A stretch of 6,766 bases of DNA from Treponema sp. (GCA_003447785.1 DLYJ01000058.1:1-6766), one strand, 5' to 3'; counted from the stretch's first letter, positions 1 to 6,290 are shown. The notes: generated from the sequence alone by a model not told the origin. Program-made: numbers and translations.

Positions 1-623
1 CATTCGGAGAGCCGCAGTACCTTCCAATGGACGAAAATCATCCCCAGAAACCGATCAATTATTACGGCTTTACAAAGCTGGAAATCGAACGTTTTATGGA
101 CTGGTATGATAAGCTCCGCGGACTCAAGTTTGCAGCCCTCCGTTACTTTAACGCGGCAGGCTACGATGTTGACGGCGTAATCACCGGTCTTGAACAGAAG
201 CCTGAAAACCTTCTTCCCCGTGTAATGGAAGCCGCCCTCGGCCAGCGCCAACTCAAGATTTTTGGAACAGACTATGATACCCGGGACGGAACCTGTATCC
301 GCGATTATATTCATGTAACTGACCTTGCCCGGGCTCACGTCCTTGCAATCGATTATATTGCAAAAAACAATAAAAGCATAAAATTAAATCTTGGAACAGA
401 GAAGGGCACAACCGTAAAAGAAATTATCGAAGCTGCCCGCAAAATTACCGGAAAGCCGATTCCGGCAGAAGAAGCTCCGCGCCGCCCGGGTGACCCTGCA
501 AGTCTGTATGCAAAATACGACCTTGCAAAAGCAGTTCTCGGCTGGGAGCCAAAATACAGTGATGTAGACACCCTTGTCCGCACAACATGGAATGCCTACA
601 CAAGACACAGTGCTAAAAACTAA
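1..623 (+). CDS. galE: UDP-glucose 4-epimerase, C-terminal part (5' truncated by window edge)
   Basis: This cytoplasmic enzyme interconverts UDP-glucose and UDP-galactose (Leloir pathway, sugar donors for envelope glycans) with bound NAD. The frame is open from base 3, so the ATG at 27 is internal and the N-terminal NAD-binding Rossmann part lies outside the window. Visible hallmarks are FGEP just before the truncated start, the catalytic YxxxK (YGFTK, encoded near 63-77), RYFNAAG, NLLPRVMEAA, the DGTCIRDYIHVTDLARAH block and RRPGDP near the C-terminus, ending in LGWEP and a short tail. All belong to extended short-chain dehydrogenase/reductase GalE proteins. The residue equivalent to E. coli Tyr299 is Leu (codon 504-506), so activity on UDP-GlcNAc/UDP-GalNAc cannot be excluded. 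It is the upstream member of a likely operon, with the next ORF starting 4 bases after its stop. GalE is much the best call; a related UDP-sugar epimerase is the alternative. Confidence 0.93.
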   Translation, partial: FGEPQYLPMDENHPQKPINYYGFTKLEIERFMDWYDKLRGLKFAALRYFNAAGYDVDGVITGLEQKPENLLPRVMEAALGQRQLKIFGTDYDTRDGTCIRDYIHVTDLARAHVLAIDYIAKNNKSIKLNLGTEKGTTVKEIIEAARKITGKPIPAEEAPRRPGDPASLYAKYDLAKAVLGWEPKYSDVDTLVRTTWNAYTRHSAKN

Positions 624-627
624 AGCT

Positions 628-1869
628 ATGAGTGAATTTGATTTAATTAAAGACAAAATAGATGGTTACCGGGACGAGATGATTGAACTTGAAACCCTCC
701 TCTCGTCAATTCCTGCAATTGCACCGGAAAGCGGCGGTGACGGCGAGACTAAAAAATGCGCTGCCTTAAAGGAATGGCTTTTGAAGGCAGGCTTTAAGGA
801 AAGTCAGTTCAGCATGTACGAAGCTAAAGACAGCCGTGTTTCTTCGGGCGTGCGTCCAAACATGATTTTAACAATTCCGGGAAAAAACGATGACTTTAGC
901 ATCTGGGTGATGGCACACATGGATGTAGTTCCGCCGGGAGACTTAAAGCTGTGGTCTGGCGATCCGTTTACAGTGCGCTACGACAGAAAAACTGACAGGC
1001 TCATCGGTCGCGGTGTAGAAGACAACCAGCAGGGACTTACAGCCGGAGTTTTTGCAGCCCTCGCACTTTTGCGCAATAACATCACTCCATCACACACTGT
1101 AAAACTTCTGTTTATGGCTGATGAGGAATTTGGCAGCGAGTACGGAATTAAATATCTTGTGCGGGAGCAGTGCGAATTGTTCAAAAAAGAAGATTTGATT
1201 CTGATTCCGGACGGCGGCGACAGCAAAGGCGAAACAATCGAAATTGCCGAAAAAAACATTTTGTGGATGCGCCTGCACACAATCGGAAAGCAGTGCCACG
1301 GTTCAACGCCGGACATGGGCAAAAACGCTCATCTTGCCGCCTGCGCACTTGCCCTTGAACTCCACGATCTTGAAAACCACTTCGGTGACAGGGACAGTCT
1401 GTTTGAGCCTGATTATTCAACCTTCCAGCCCACAAAGCACGAGTCAAACGTTCAGACAGTAAATATTATTCCCGGCGACGATGTGTTTTACATGGATTGC
1501 CGTATTTTACCGCGTTATACTCTGAATATAATCCGTCAGGAAGCAAAAAAACGAATCGCAAAAATTGAATCCGCATACGGCGTAAAAATTGAATATTCGG
1601 AAGCACAGGCATCAGAAAGCCCGGCAACCGACAAAAACGCACCGGTCGTAAAACGACTCGCCGATGCCATTAAACAGGCCCACGGAATTACAGCCCGCAC
1701 AATCGGAATCGGCGGCGGAACTGTGGGCGCGGAACTTCGCTGCAAAGGCTACAGCTGTGCAATCTGGTCGACCATGGACGAAGTCTGTCACCAGCCCGAC
1801 GAGTACTGCTATGTGCGCAACATCGTAAGGGATGTTCAGACACTTGCGGCATTGTTCCTGCAGGAATAA
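628..1869 (+). CDS. M20 family metallohydrolase (ArgE/DapE-like)
   Basis: A complete 413-residue protein, typical length for zinc-dependent M20 amidohydrolases/peptidases. The metal-site motifs are present: HMDVVPPGD (His97, Asp99), GRGVEDN (bridging Asp132), ADEEFG (general base Glu166, ligand Glu167), IPDGGD (Asp195) and the C-terminal DEVCHQP (His388). The lid/dimerisation domain contains GKQCHGSTP (His224). IGIGGGTVGAEL and the WST-MDE-HQP ending match, from memory, the subgroup annotated only as 'M20 family metallo-hydrolase', close to DapE/ArgE but of unproven substrate; an N-acyl amino acid or small peptide is likely. No signal peptide, so cytosolic. I chose the ATG at 628 because it lies 4 bases after the galE stop; an in-frame ATG at 574 would overlap galE by 50 bases and add a poor extension. 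No clear Shine-Dalgarno precedes it, so translational coupling to galE is likely. The specific name dapE is not justified. Confidence 0.9.
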   Translation: MSEFDLIKDKIDGYRDEMIELETLLSSIPAIAPESGGDGETKKCAALKEWLLKAGFKESQFSMYEAKDSRVSSGVRPNMILTIPGKNDDFSIWVMAHMDVVPPGDLKLWSGDPFTVRYDRKTDRLIGRGVEDNQQGLTAGVFAALALLRNNITPSHTVKLLFMADEEFGSEYGIKYLVREQCELFKKEDLILIPDGGDSKGETIEIAEKNILWMRLHTIGKQCHGSTPDMGKNAHLAACALALELHDLENHFGDRDSLFEPDYSTFQPTKHESNVQTVNIIPGDDVFYMDCRILPRYTLNIIRQEAKKRIAKIESAYGVKIEYSEAQASESPATDKNAPVVKRLADAIKQAHGITARTIGIGGGTVGAELRCKGYSCAIWSTMDEVCHQPDEYCYVRNIVRDVQTLAALFLQE

Positions 1870-3247
1870 AGTCAGGAGTTATACGACGAATTGGAGCCGA
1901 GGGGGAGTCTTCCCCCGCCTTAGACTTTTTTTATTTTCTCTCACCTGCATTCCGGTCATGCTTTCGTGCCGGACGATGGCCGATTATAACTACCTGCGCA
2001 TTGATTCCAACTTACAGAAAGGAAAGTACGACGAAGTCCTTGCTGAACTTGAATCCAATGCCGCACAGATTTATGGAATTCACGACGACCTGCTTGCAGA
2101 ACTTGACCGGGGAATCATCCTGCACTTTAACAAAAATCCGCTGGATTCAAACAAGTCGCTGGACGCGGCAGAAAAACTTGCCCTCAAATACGGGGCAAAA
2201 AGTGTAACCCAATCAATCGCAAGCAGCGTAACTAACGATACTGTAAAGGATTACGCGGGCGAAGACTTTGAAAACATTTACACAAACATTTTTATGGCCC
2301 TCAACTATATTCAACTGAATGAATTTGATGAAGCGATGGTTGAAGTCCGCCGTTTTGACAATAAGATTAAGCAGCTGCGCGCAAAGTACGAGGAAGAAGT
2401 GCGGAACCAGGAGGTTGCGAGCAAGGATGTAAAGGTCGAAAAGCATTATTCAAGATTTACGGATTCGGCACTTGGCCGCTACCTGAGCATGCTGATGTAC
2501 AGGACAGATGGCGACATGGATAATGCAAGGGTCGATTTGCGCTACCTGAAGGATGCGTATTCAAAACAGCCGGCCCTCTATGATTTTGCCTGCCCTTCCA
2601 GCGTTGACCAGGAATTGACTTACCGCCCGTCAAAAAATGCCGCCACCGCCCGGTTGAATGTACTTGCATTCAGCGGAATGGCGCCTGTAAAAAAAGAAGA
2701 AGTTGTCCGCGCTTATTACGGGCCTTCAGTCTGGTATAAACTTGCCCTTCCTGTAATGAAAAAAAACGAATCTAAAATTAACCGGATTCAAGTTGTGGCA
2801 AAAAACGACAAAACCGGTCAGACTTATCAGGGCGACCTGCAGAAAATCGAATCCCTGGAAAACATCAGTATCGATACATTCGGCCAGGCTTATTCGATTT
2901 TGTACACAAAAGCCCTTATCCGCTCCATTGCCCGCGCAGTTACAAACAGCACATTGAGCACGCTTTCAAATGAAGCTTCGCACCAGGACAACGCCGGAGC
3001 AGCCCTTATTTTAATGACCTTTGACATTGCCCACAAAATGGCCACCGAACTTGTTGAACGCGCCGATGTCCGCTCATGCCGCTACTTTCCGGCAGCAGCA
3101 AGCGTCACCGGTCTCTCGGTTGAATCCGGCACTTACACCGTCACGGTCAATTATTACAATGGCCGGCACCTTCTGTTCAGTGAGTCGCATTCACAGAAAG
3201 TTTCTTCCGACACGCTCAATCTCGTCGAGTCTTCCTGCCTCAGGTAA
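1832..3247 (+). CDS. COG3014-type predicted lipoprotein with TPR-like helices
   Basis: From the ATG at 1832 this is 471 residues. A hydrophobic stretch (about residues 30-45) ends in VMLSC, a relaxed spirochaete-style lipobox with Cys46, so the mature protein would be a lipid-anchored envelope protein of about 426 residues. Next come TPR-like helical segments: about 53-75 (GKYDEVLAELESN) and 150-190 (ALNYIQLNEFDEAMVEVRR, then a charged helix). A GRYLSMLMYR helix follows near 215-223, then the ERADVRSCRYFPAAASV block (409-425) and a beta-rich tail (GTYTVTVNYY). This order matches what I recall of COG3014, an uncharacterised conserved family; function is unknown. It probably shares the galE-M20 transcript. 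The start is doubtful: ATG 1832 overlaps the M20 gene by 38 bases and gives an unusually long Arg/His/Cys-rich n-region. ACG 1886 with AGGAG 7 bases upstream, or a TTG at 1891 with a one-base frame correction, would give a normal signal peptide. The coding frame is certain from about 1917 onward. Confidence 0.82.
   Translation: MFRHLRHCSCRNKVRSYTTNWSRGGVFPRLRLFLFSLTCIPVMLSCRTMADYNYLRIDSNLQKGKYDEVLAELESNAAQIYGIHDDLLAELDRGIILHFNKNPLDSNKSLDAAEKLALKYGAKSVTQSIASSVTNDTVKDYAGEDFENIYTNIFMALNYIQLNEFDEAMVEVRRFDNKIKQLRAKYEEEVRNQEVASKDVKVEKHYSRFTDSALGRYLSMLMYRTDGDMDNARVDLRYLKDAYSKQPALYDFACPSSVDQELTYRPSKNAATARLNVLAFSGMAPVKKEEVVRAYYGPSVWYKLALPVMKKNESKINRIQVVAKNDKTGQTYQGDLQKIESLENISIDTFGQAYSILYTKALIRSIARAVTNSTLSTLSNEASHQDNAGAALILMTFDIAHKMATELVERADVRSCRYFPAAASVTGLSVESGTYTVTVNYYNGRHLLFSESHSQKVSSDTLNLVESSCLR
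1874..1878 (+). promoter_or_regulatory. Candidate Shine-Dalgarno (AGGAG) for the COG3014 lipoprotein
   Basis: AGGAG lies 4 bases after the M20 stop codon. It is 7 bases before an in-frame ACG (1886) and 12 bases before an out-of-frame TTG (1891). It cannot serve the ATG at 1832. Its presence suggests that translation of the lipoprotein really starts after the M20 stop rather than inside that gene. Evidence is motif and spacing only. Confidence 0.4.
1901..1916 (+). repeat. Perfect 6-bp G/C hairpin (GGGGGA-GTCT-TCCCCC) at the lipoprotein start
   Basis: GGGGGA and TCCCCC are perfect reverse complements around a GTCT loop. A run of seven T (1926-1932) begins 9 bases further on, too far for a classical intrinsic terminator. 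The hairpin sits just after the candidate ribosome binding site and before the hydrophobic core of the signal peptide. It could slow ribosomes, weaken initiation or partly attenuate transcription between the M20 and lipoprotein genes. The two five-base homopolymers are also places where a sequencing or biological indel would change frame. Function is inference. Confidence 0.45.
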
Positions 3248-3336
3248 AAATGCGTGCCCCGAGCAGGGCTCTAAGCCGCTCTCCGGGAGACGGAATCCGG
3301 ACCGGGCGCCGCTGAAAACACATGTTAAAAAACAAT
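3248..3336. other. Intergenic segment with small GC-rich hairpins, no clear terminator
   Basis: Between the lipoprotein stop and the mraY promoter there are two short stems: GAGC-AGG-GCTC (3261-3271), and a longer imperfect one at 3276-3293 (CCG plus TCTC pairing with GAGA plus CGG, one bulged C, loop CGG). Neither is followed by a T-run, so neither is a standard intrinsic terminator. They may stabilise or end the upstream mRNA in another way. I see no ORF of its own here. Confidence 0.3.
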
Positions 3337-3365
3337 TTGAATATATAACGGAAGGGTGATAGAAT
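3337..3365 (+). promoter_or_regulatory. Sigma70-type promoter for mraY
   Basis: TTGAAT (3337-3342), a 17-base spacer and TAGAAT (3360-3365), preceded directly by TGA as an extended -10 (TGn). Five of six bases match consensus in the -10 box and four of six in the -35. Transcription should begin about 6-8 bases after the -10, at about 3371-3373, next to the ATG at 3375, which predicts a leaderless or nearly leaderless mRNA. The GAAGGG at 3351-3356 lies inside the spacer and ends 18 bases before the ATG, too far to act as a normal ribosome binding site. Confidence 0.65.
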
Positions 3366-3374
3366 AAATCTATT

Positions 3375-4445
3375 ATGCTCTATTATCTTGGTGGTTTGCT
3401 TACTCAGTATTTTGGACCTGCTCGTCTGCTTCAGTCTTATACTGTGCTTATTGTTCTTGCATTGTACTCAGGTTTTTTAATTGTACGCTATGCAATGCCT
3501 CATTTTTACAAGTTTATGCCTCACGACCGTGGCCGTGAATTTACAGTTAATGCGGAAGCCGCAAAAGGAAAACCAACCGGATCAGGCGTATTTTTTATAA
3601 CAGTTTTTCTTCTTTTAAGCGTATTGTTTGTTCCCCTGGACTGGTTCAAGGTGACTGCCCTGGTTTTGACATGGCTTATGATGCTTACCGGCTTCCTTGA
3701 CGACCGCTCAACTTTGAGCTGGGGCGAGTACCGCAAGGCCGTCCTGGATTTGATAATCAGCGTAACAGCCTCTGTTTTACTCGCATTGTATTTGAGCAAA
3801 AATGATGCAGGCGGAAAGATTTATTTCTGGCTTCCGTTTTTAACCCACAAAATCAGCGTAGCGACCTGGCTCTTTGTTTTAATTTCAACAATCATGCTCT
3901 GGACTTCGGTTAATACGACAAACTGTACTGACGGCGTAGACGGGTTGAGTTCAACACTGGTGCTGATTGCACTCCTTGTAATCGGTGTCGTATTCTATTT
4001 TATCCTTGGCCACAAAGACATTGCCGCCTATCTTCTTGTTCCACACCTGAACGACGGAGCAGGCTGGGCTGTTATGACCTTCTGTCTGGCAGGCGTTTTG
4101 ATGGGTTATCTCTGGCACAACGCTTTTCCAAGCAAGGCCCTTATGGGAGATGCCGGAAGCCGCGCCCTGGGATTTTACATCGGCCTTTGCGTAATGATCA
4201 GCGGAAACCCCTTCATGATTCTCGCAACTTCTTCAATCATCTTTGTAAACGGCGGAATGGGATTGATGAAGGTCTTCTTAAAACGATTTTTCCATATCAG
4301 TATTTTTGCAAATATCAGGTTTCCGCTGCATGACCACATGCGCGTAAATCACGGATGGTCGCCGACACAGGTTCTGATTAAATTCATGATGCTTCAGCTT
4401 TTAATCACCCTTGCCGTAATTGGAATTCTCTTTAAGATTCGTTAG
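3375..4445 (+). CDS. mraY: Phospho-N-acetylmuramoyl-pentapeptide transferase (lipid I synthase)
   Basis: This integral membrane enzyme transfers phospho-MurNAc-pentapeptide from UDP to undecaprenyl phosphate, making lipid I on the cytoplasmic face for peptidoglycan synthesis. The 356-residue protein is of normal MraY length with about ten hydrophobic segments. Motifs in order: GKPTGSGVFF (65-74, counterpart of the G-T-P-T-M-G-G block), GFLDD (106-110, Asp109/Asp110), NCTDGVDGL (183-191), MGDAGS (257-262, Asp259, equivalent to the third catalytic Asp), and PLHDHMR followed by GWSPTQVLIKF (317-337), aligning with MraY's PIHHH...GW. The MraY-like C-terminus and the N-terminus (MLYYL, like E. coli MLVWL) argue against WecA/TagO relatives and support ATG 3375; a TAG lies five codons upstream with no ATG, GTG or TTG between. 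The middle His of the HHH signature is Asp320. It has its own promoter and converges with the synthetase gene. Confidence 0.88.
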   Translation: MLYYLGGLLTQYFGPARLLQSYTVLIVLALYSGFLIVRYAMPHFYKFMPHDRGREFTVNAEAAKGKPTGSGVFFITVFLLLSVLFVPLDWFKVTALVLTWLMMLTGFLDDRSTLSWGEYRKAVLDLIISVTASVLLALYLSKNDAGGKIYFWLPFLTHKISVATWLFVLISTIMLWTSVNTTNCTDGVDGLSSTLVLIALLVIGVVFYFILGHKDIAAYLLVPHLNDGAGWAVMTFCLAGVLMGYLWHNAFPSKALMGDAGSRALGFYIGLCVMISGNPFMILATSSIIFVNGGMGLMKVFLKRFFHISIFANIRFPLHDHMRVNHGWSPTQVLIKFMMLQLLITLAVIGILFKIR

Positions 4446-6100
4446 CGCTTTTTAAGGATGCCCGATGCAAGGTCTTCGTCGGTGCGTTCCCGTATGGCAA
4501 AATGCTTCTTTTTGCCTGTTGCAGTCATTGGCAGTTTGTCGATGATTGCAAAGTAACGCGGTCTTTTGTACGAAGAAAGCATTGGCGCGTTCATGCAGAA
4601 TTCATTCAATTCGTCAATTGTAAGGGTTTTATCGTCCGTAACAACGTAAACTGCGACGGCCTGTCCCCGGGTTTTGTCGTTGACGGCTGTTGCAAGGCAG
4701 TCCTTAACCTTGGGATGTTCCTTAAGTACGTCTTCAATCTGTGTGGGGTAAATATTTTCGCCTGAAACAACAATCATGTCGTCCTTGCGGCCGTAAAAAG
4801 TTACGATGCAGTCCTTGTCCCAGGTTCCGGTGTCGCCTGTGTACATCCAGCCCCTGTAAAACTTTTCCTCAGTCATTTCAGGATTGTTATAGTATGAATA
4901 TGTGGACTTTGCCGGGCTCTTGATTATGATTTCGCCGATTGCAGAGTTGTCCTGTGCAACAAGTTCGTCGGGCTCAGCTTTTTTTTCTTCGTAAATTTTT
5001 ACGACACGAACTTCATCATCCGTACAGCTTGAACCCACGGAACCTGCCCCTTCGGGAAGGTTGTAGGGCCTTAAAAATGAATTCCAGAAGGTTTCGGTAG
5101 TGCCGTAACCGTTAAAAATGTGCGGGCAGAGTTCTGTCATGTATTTTTCGCAGTCTGATTTTGAAAGGGGAGCGCCCATAGTAACAAGACCTTTCAGGGA
5201 AGAAAGATCCTTATTCAATTTTTCCTGAGAACGGCAGAGCATTGCAAGGCTGGCAGGAGCGCCCATCAAAAAAGTTATCTTCAACTGTTCAACCCAGTTT
5301 AAAGTGTTTTGCGGCGAAAACTTTCTCATTACAACTGCCGCCGCGCCTGCATAAAATGTGGGACAGAGCCCGCCTGAGTGGCAGCCGCCGCGATGGAACC
5401 ACGGTGTCATGTTGAGGGTAATGTCGTGGGGTGTGAGCGGGTAGTGCATGATAACATCGTGGGCCGAAAGCACTTCGTTGATATCGTTGATTGGAACGCA
5501 CTTTGGCATTGCTGTAGTTCCGCTGGTGCACAACCTGATAACTTCGTCATAGATGTGCGGCCGGAATTTTACTTTTGGTTCTTCAGTTGAATATGAATCC
5601 ACCCAGGCCCTGTAATAAGTATGACCTTCGGGAAGTTCAACTGAACCTGTATTGTCTGCCATTACAACGCGCTTAACCTTGTGTTTTGCAAGCGTTAGTG
5701 CCTGTTCGATTACATCTGCAATCGCTGCCGAATAAATCAAGACCTTAGGCTTGTTAAAATCGATTAAAAGGGCAAATTCACCTGCGGCAAACTTAAAATT
5801 GGCAGCCAGAAGAATTGCACCGATTTTGCGTGGTCCAATATAAGAAAAGGCAAATTCCGGGCAGTTAAAAAGGGCAGTCATTACCACGTCGTTTTTTGTG
5901 ACGCCGTCTGCGGCAAGGGCATTTGCAAGTTTATTTGATTCAAGATTAAGTTCTCGGTACGACCACGTTCTGTTAAATTCAAAGTCAATCAGGGCCGTAC
6001 GTTCCCCAAAGCGCCTTACATTTCGCATAAAGCCGTTAAGCCATGTGTATTCGTGTTCAAATGTATCGATAAACATTGAGTCGTCGTACGTGCGTTTCAT
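4442..6100 (-). CDS. AMP-dependent acyl-CoA synthetase/ligase (ANL superfamily)
   Basis: It activates a carboxylic acid with ATP to an acyl-adenylate and then to a CoA thioester, in the cytosol; the acid is not identifiable by eye. With the ATG at 6100 it has 552 residues, normal for the family. Motifs: P-loop A3 TSGTTAMPK (192-200, with Ala197 where Gly is usual and Cys201 after it), MTPWFHRGG (231-239), NGYGTTE (330-336), YTGD (420-423), GRKDDMIVVSGENIYPTQIE (437-456), and A10 PMTATGKKK with the catalytic Lys530. The open frame extends to an ATG at 6199, but that extension spans a near-consensus promoter and an inverted repeat. I therefore prefer 6100 (alternatives: 6121, or 6076 for a 544-residue form). 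No Shine-Dalgarno precedes 6100. Its stop (TAA, 4444-4442) overlaps the mraY stop on the other strand. Nearest relatives are probably medium- or long-chain fatty acid or aromatic acid CoA ligases; no acyl-chain partner genes are visible. Confidence 0.9.
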   Translation of the reverse strand: MKRTYDDSMFIDTFEHEYTWLNGFMRNVRRFGERTALIDFEFNRTWSYRELNLESNKLANALAADGVTKNDVVMTALFNCPEFAFSYIGPRKIGAILLAANFKFAAGEFALLIDFNKPKVLIYSAAIADVIEQALTLAKHKVKRVVMADNTGSVELPEGHTYYRAWVDSYSTEEPKVKFRPHIYDEVIRLCTSGTTAMPKCVPINDINEVLSAHDVIMHYPLTPHDITLNMTPWFHRGGCHSGGLCPTFYAGAAAVVMRKFSPQNTLNWVEQLKITFLMGAPASLAMLCRSQEKLNKDLSSLKGLVTMGAPLSKSDCEKYMTELCPHIFNGYGTTETFWNSFLRPYNLPEGAGSVGSSCTDDEVRVVKIYEEKKAEPDELVAQDNSAIGEIIIKSPAKSTYSYYNNPEMTEEKFYRGWMYTGDTGTWDKDCIVTFYGRKDDMIVVSGENIYPTQIEDVLKEHPKVKDCLATAVNDKTRGQAVAVYVVTDDKTLTIDELNEFCMNAPMLSSYKRPRYFAIIDKLPMTATGKKKHFAIRERTDEDLASGILKKR

Positions 6101-6107
6101 GAATACA

Positions 6108-6135
6108 ATTTTACTGTGCATATTAAAAATGTCAA
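6108..6135 (-). promoter_or_regulatory. Sigma70-type promoter for the acyl-CoA synthetase
   Basis: Reading on the minus strand: TTGACA (6135-6130, perfect -35), a 16-base spacer, and TAAAAT (6113-6108, five of six). Only 7 bases separate the -10 from the ATG at 6100, so transcription would start at or next to that ATG. Starting at the later ATG (6076) would instead give a leader of about 25 bases without a Shine-Dalgarno. The -35 is covered by an inverted repeat. Confidence 0.62.
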
Positions 6136-6151
6136 TGTTGAATTTGACATT
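6128..6151. repeat. Perfect 8-bp inverted repeat over the synthetase -35 (possible operator)
   Basis: AATGTCAA (6128-6135), an 8-base spacer, TTGACATT (6144-6151); the arms are exact reverse complements. One arm contains the -35 box of the synthetase promoter. A further TGTCAA copy occurs at about 6163-6168. The 24-bp dyad is the size of a dimeric repressor site, and acyl-CoA synthetase genes are often controlled by TetR- or GntR-type regulators. The placement suggests a repressor operator, but no regulator gene is in the window. The AT-rich context makes chance possible. Confidence 0.42.
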
Positions 6152-6252
6152 AACCGCTTTTTTGTCAAAGTGAGAGGGCGATGGGACACAGATGAACACA
6201 GGCCGGCAGTAGCCCAGATAACACGATTTTTAAAACTTTTTTTCTCAGGACT

Positions 6253-6289
6253 TTGCCGATTTTTGAATTTCACCATCTATATATATGTT
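6253..6289 (+). promoter_or_regulatory. Possible promoter for the Rpn-family gene
   Basis: The region is AT-rich with a TATATATAT tract (6278-6286). Candidate pairs are TTGAAT (6263-6268) with TATGTT (6284-6289, 15-base spacer), or TTGCCG (6253-6258) with TATATA (6278-6283, 19-base spacer). Neither spacing is ideal, so the exact boxes cannot be decided by eye. The divergent synthetase gene makes a promoter on this side necessary unless transcription comes from elsewhere. Confidence 0.35.
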
Positions 6290-6290
6290 A

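Noticed and set aside
574..627. Earlier in-frame ATG (574) for the M20 gene
   Set aside because: It would overlap the well-conserved end of galE by 50 bases, and the extension has no M20-like content; ATG 628 fits the gene junction.
978..1322. 114-codon minus-strand ORF within the M20 gene
   Set aside because: It lies opposite the conserved metal-site coding region and its translation is low-complexity Ser/Pro/Arg-rich; a shadow ORF.
3021..3359. 112-codon plus-strand ORF overlapping the lipoprotein end
   Set aside because: It is in another frame of a well-supported gene, has no recognisable domain and no ribosome binding site; its tail only crosses the GC-rich intergenic region.
3375..4445. 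WecA/TagO-type GlcNAc-1-phosphate transferase instead of MraY
   Set aside because: The N-terminus (MLYYL...), the PLHDH...GWSPTQV C-terminal block and the length match MraY better.
6101..6199. 33-residue N-terminal extension of the acyl-CoA synthetase from ATG 6199
   Set aside because: The stretch contains a near-consensus promoter and an inverted repeat, and the encoded residues do not look like the start of an ANL enzyme.
6196..6260. Possible terminator or mobile-element end in the divergent intergenic region
   Set aside because: Only short, weak complementarities (such as GGC-AGTA-GCC) and T-runs were seen, with no stable stem directly before a T-run and no terminal inverted repeats or target duplication.
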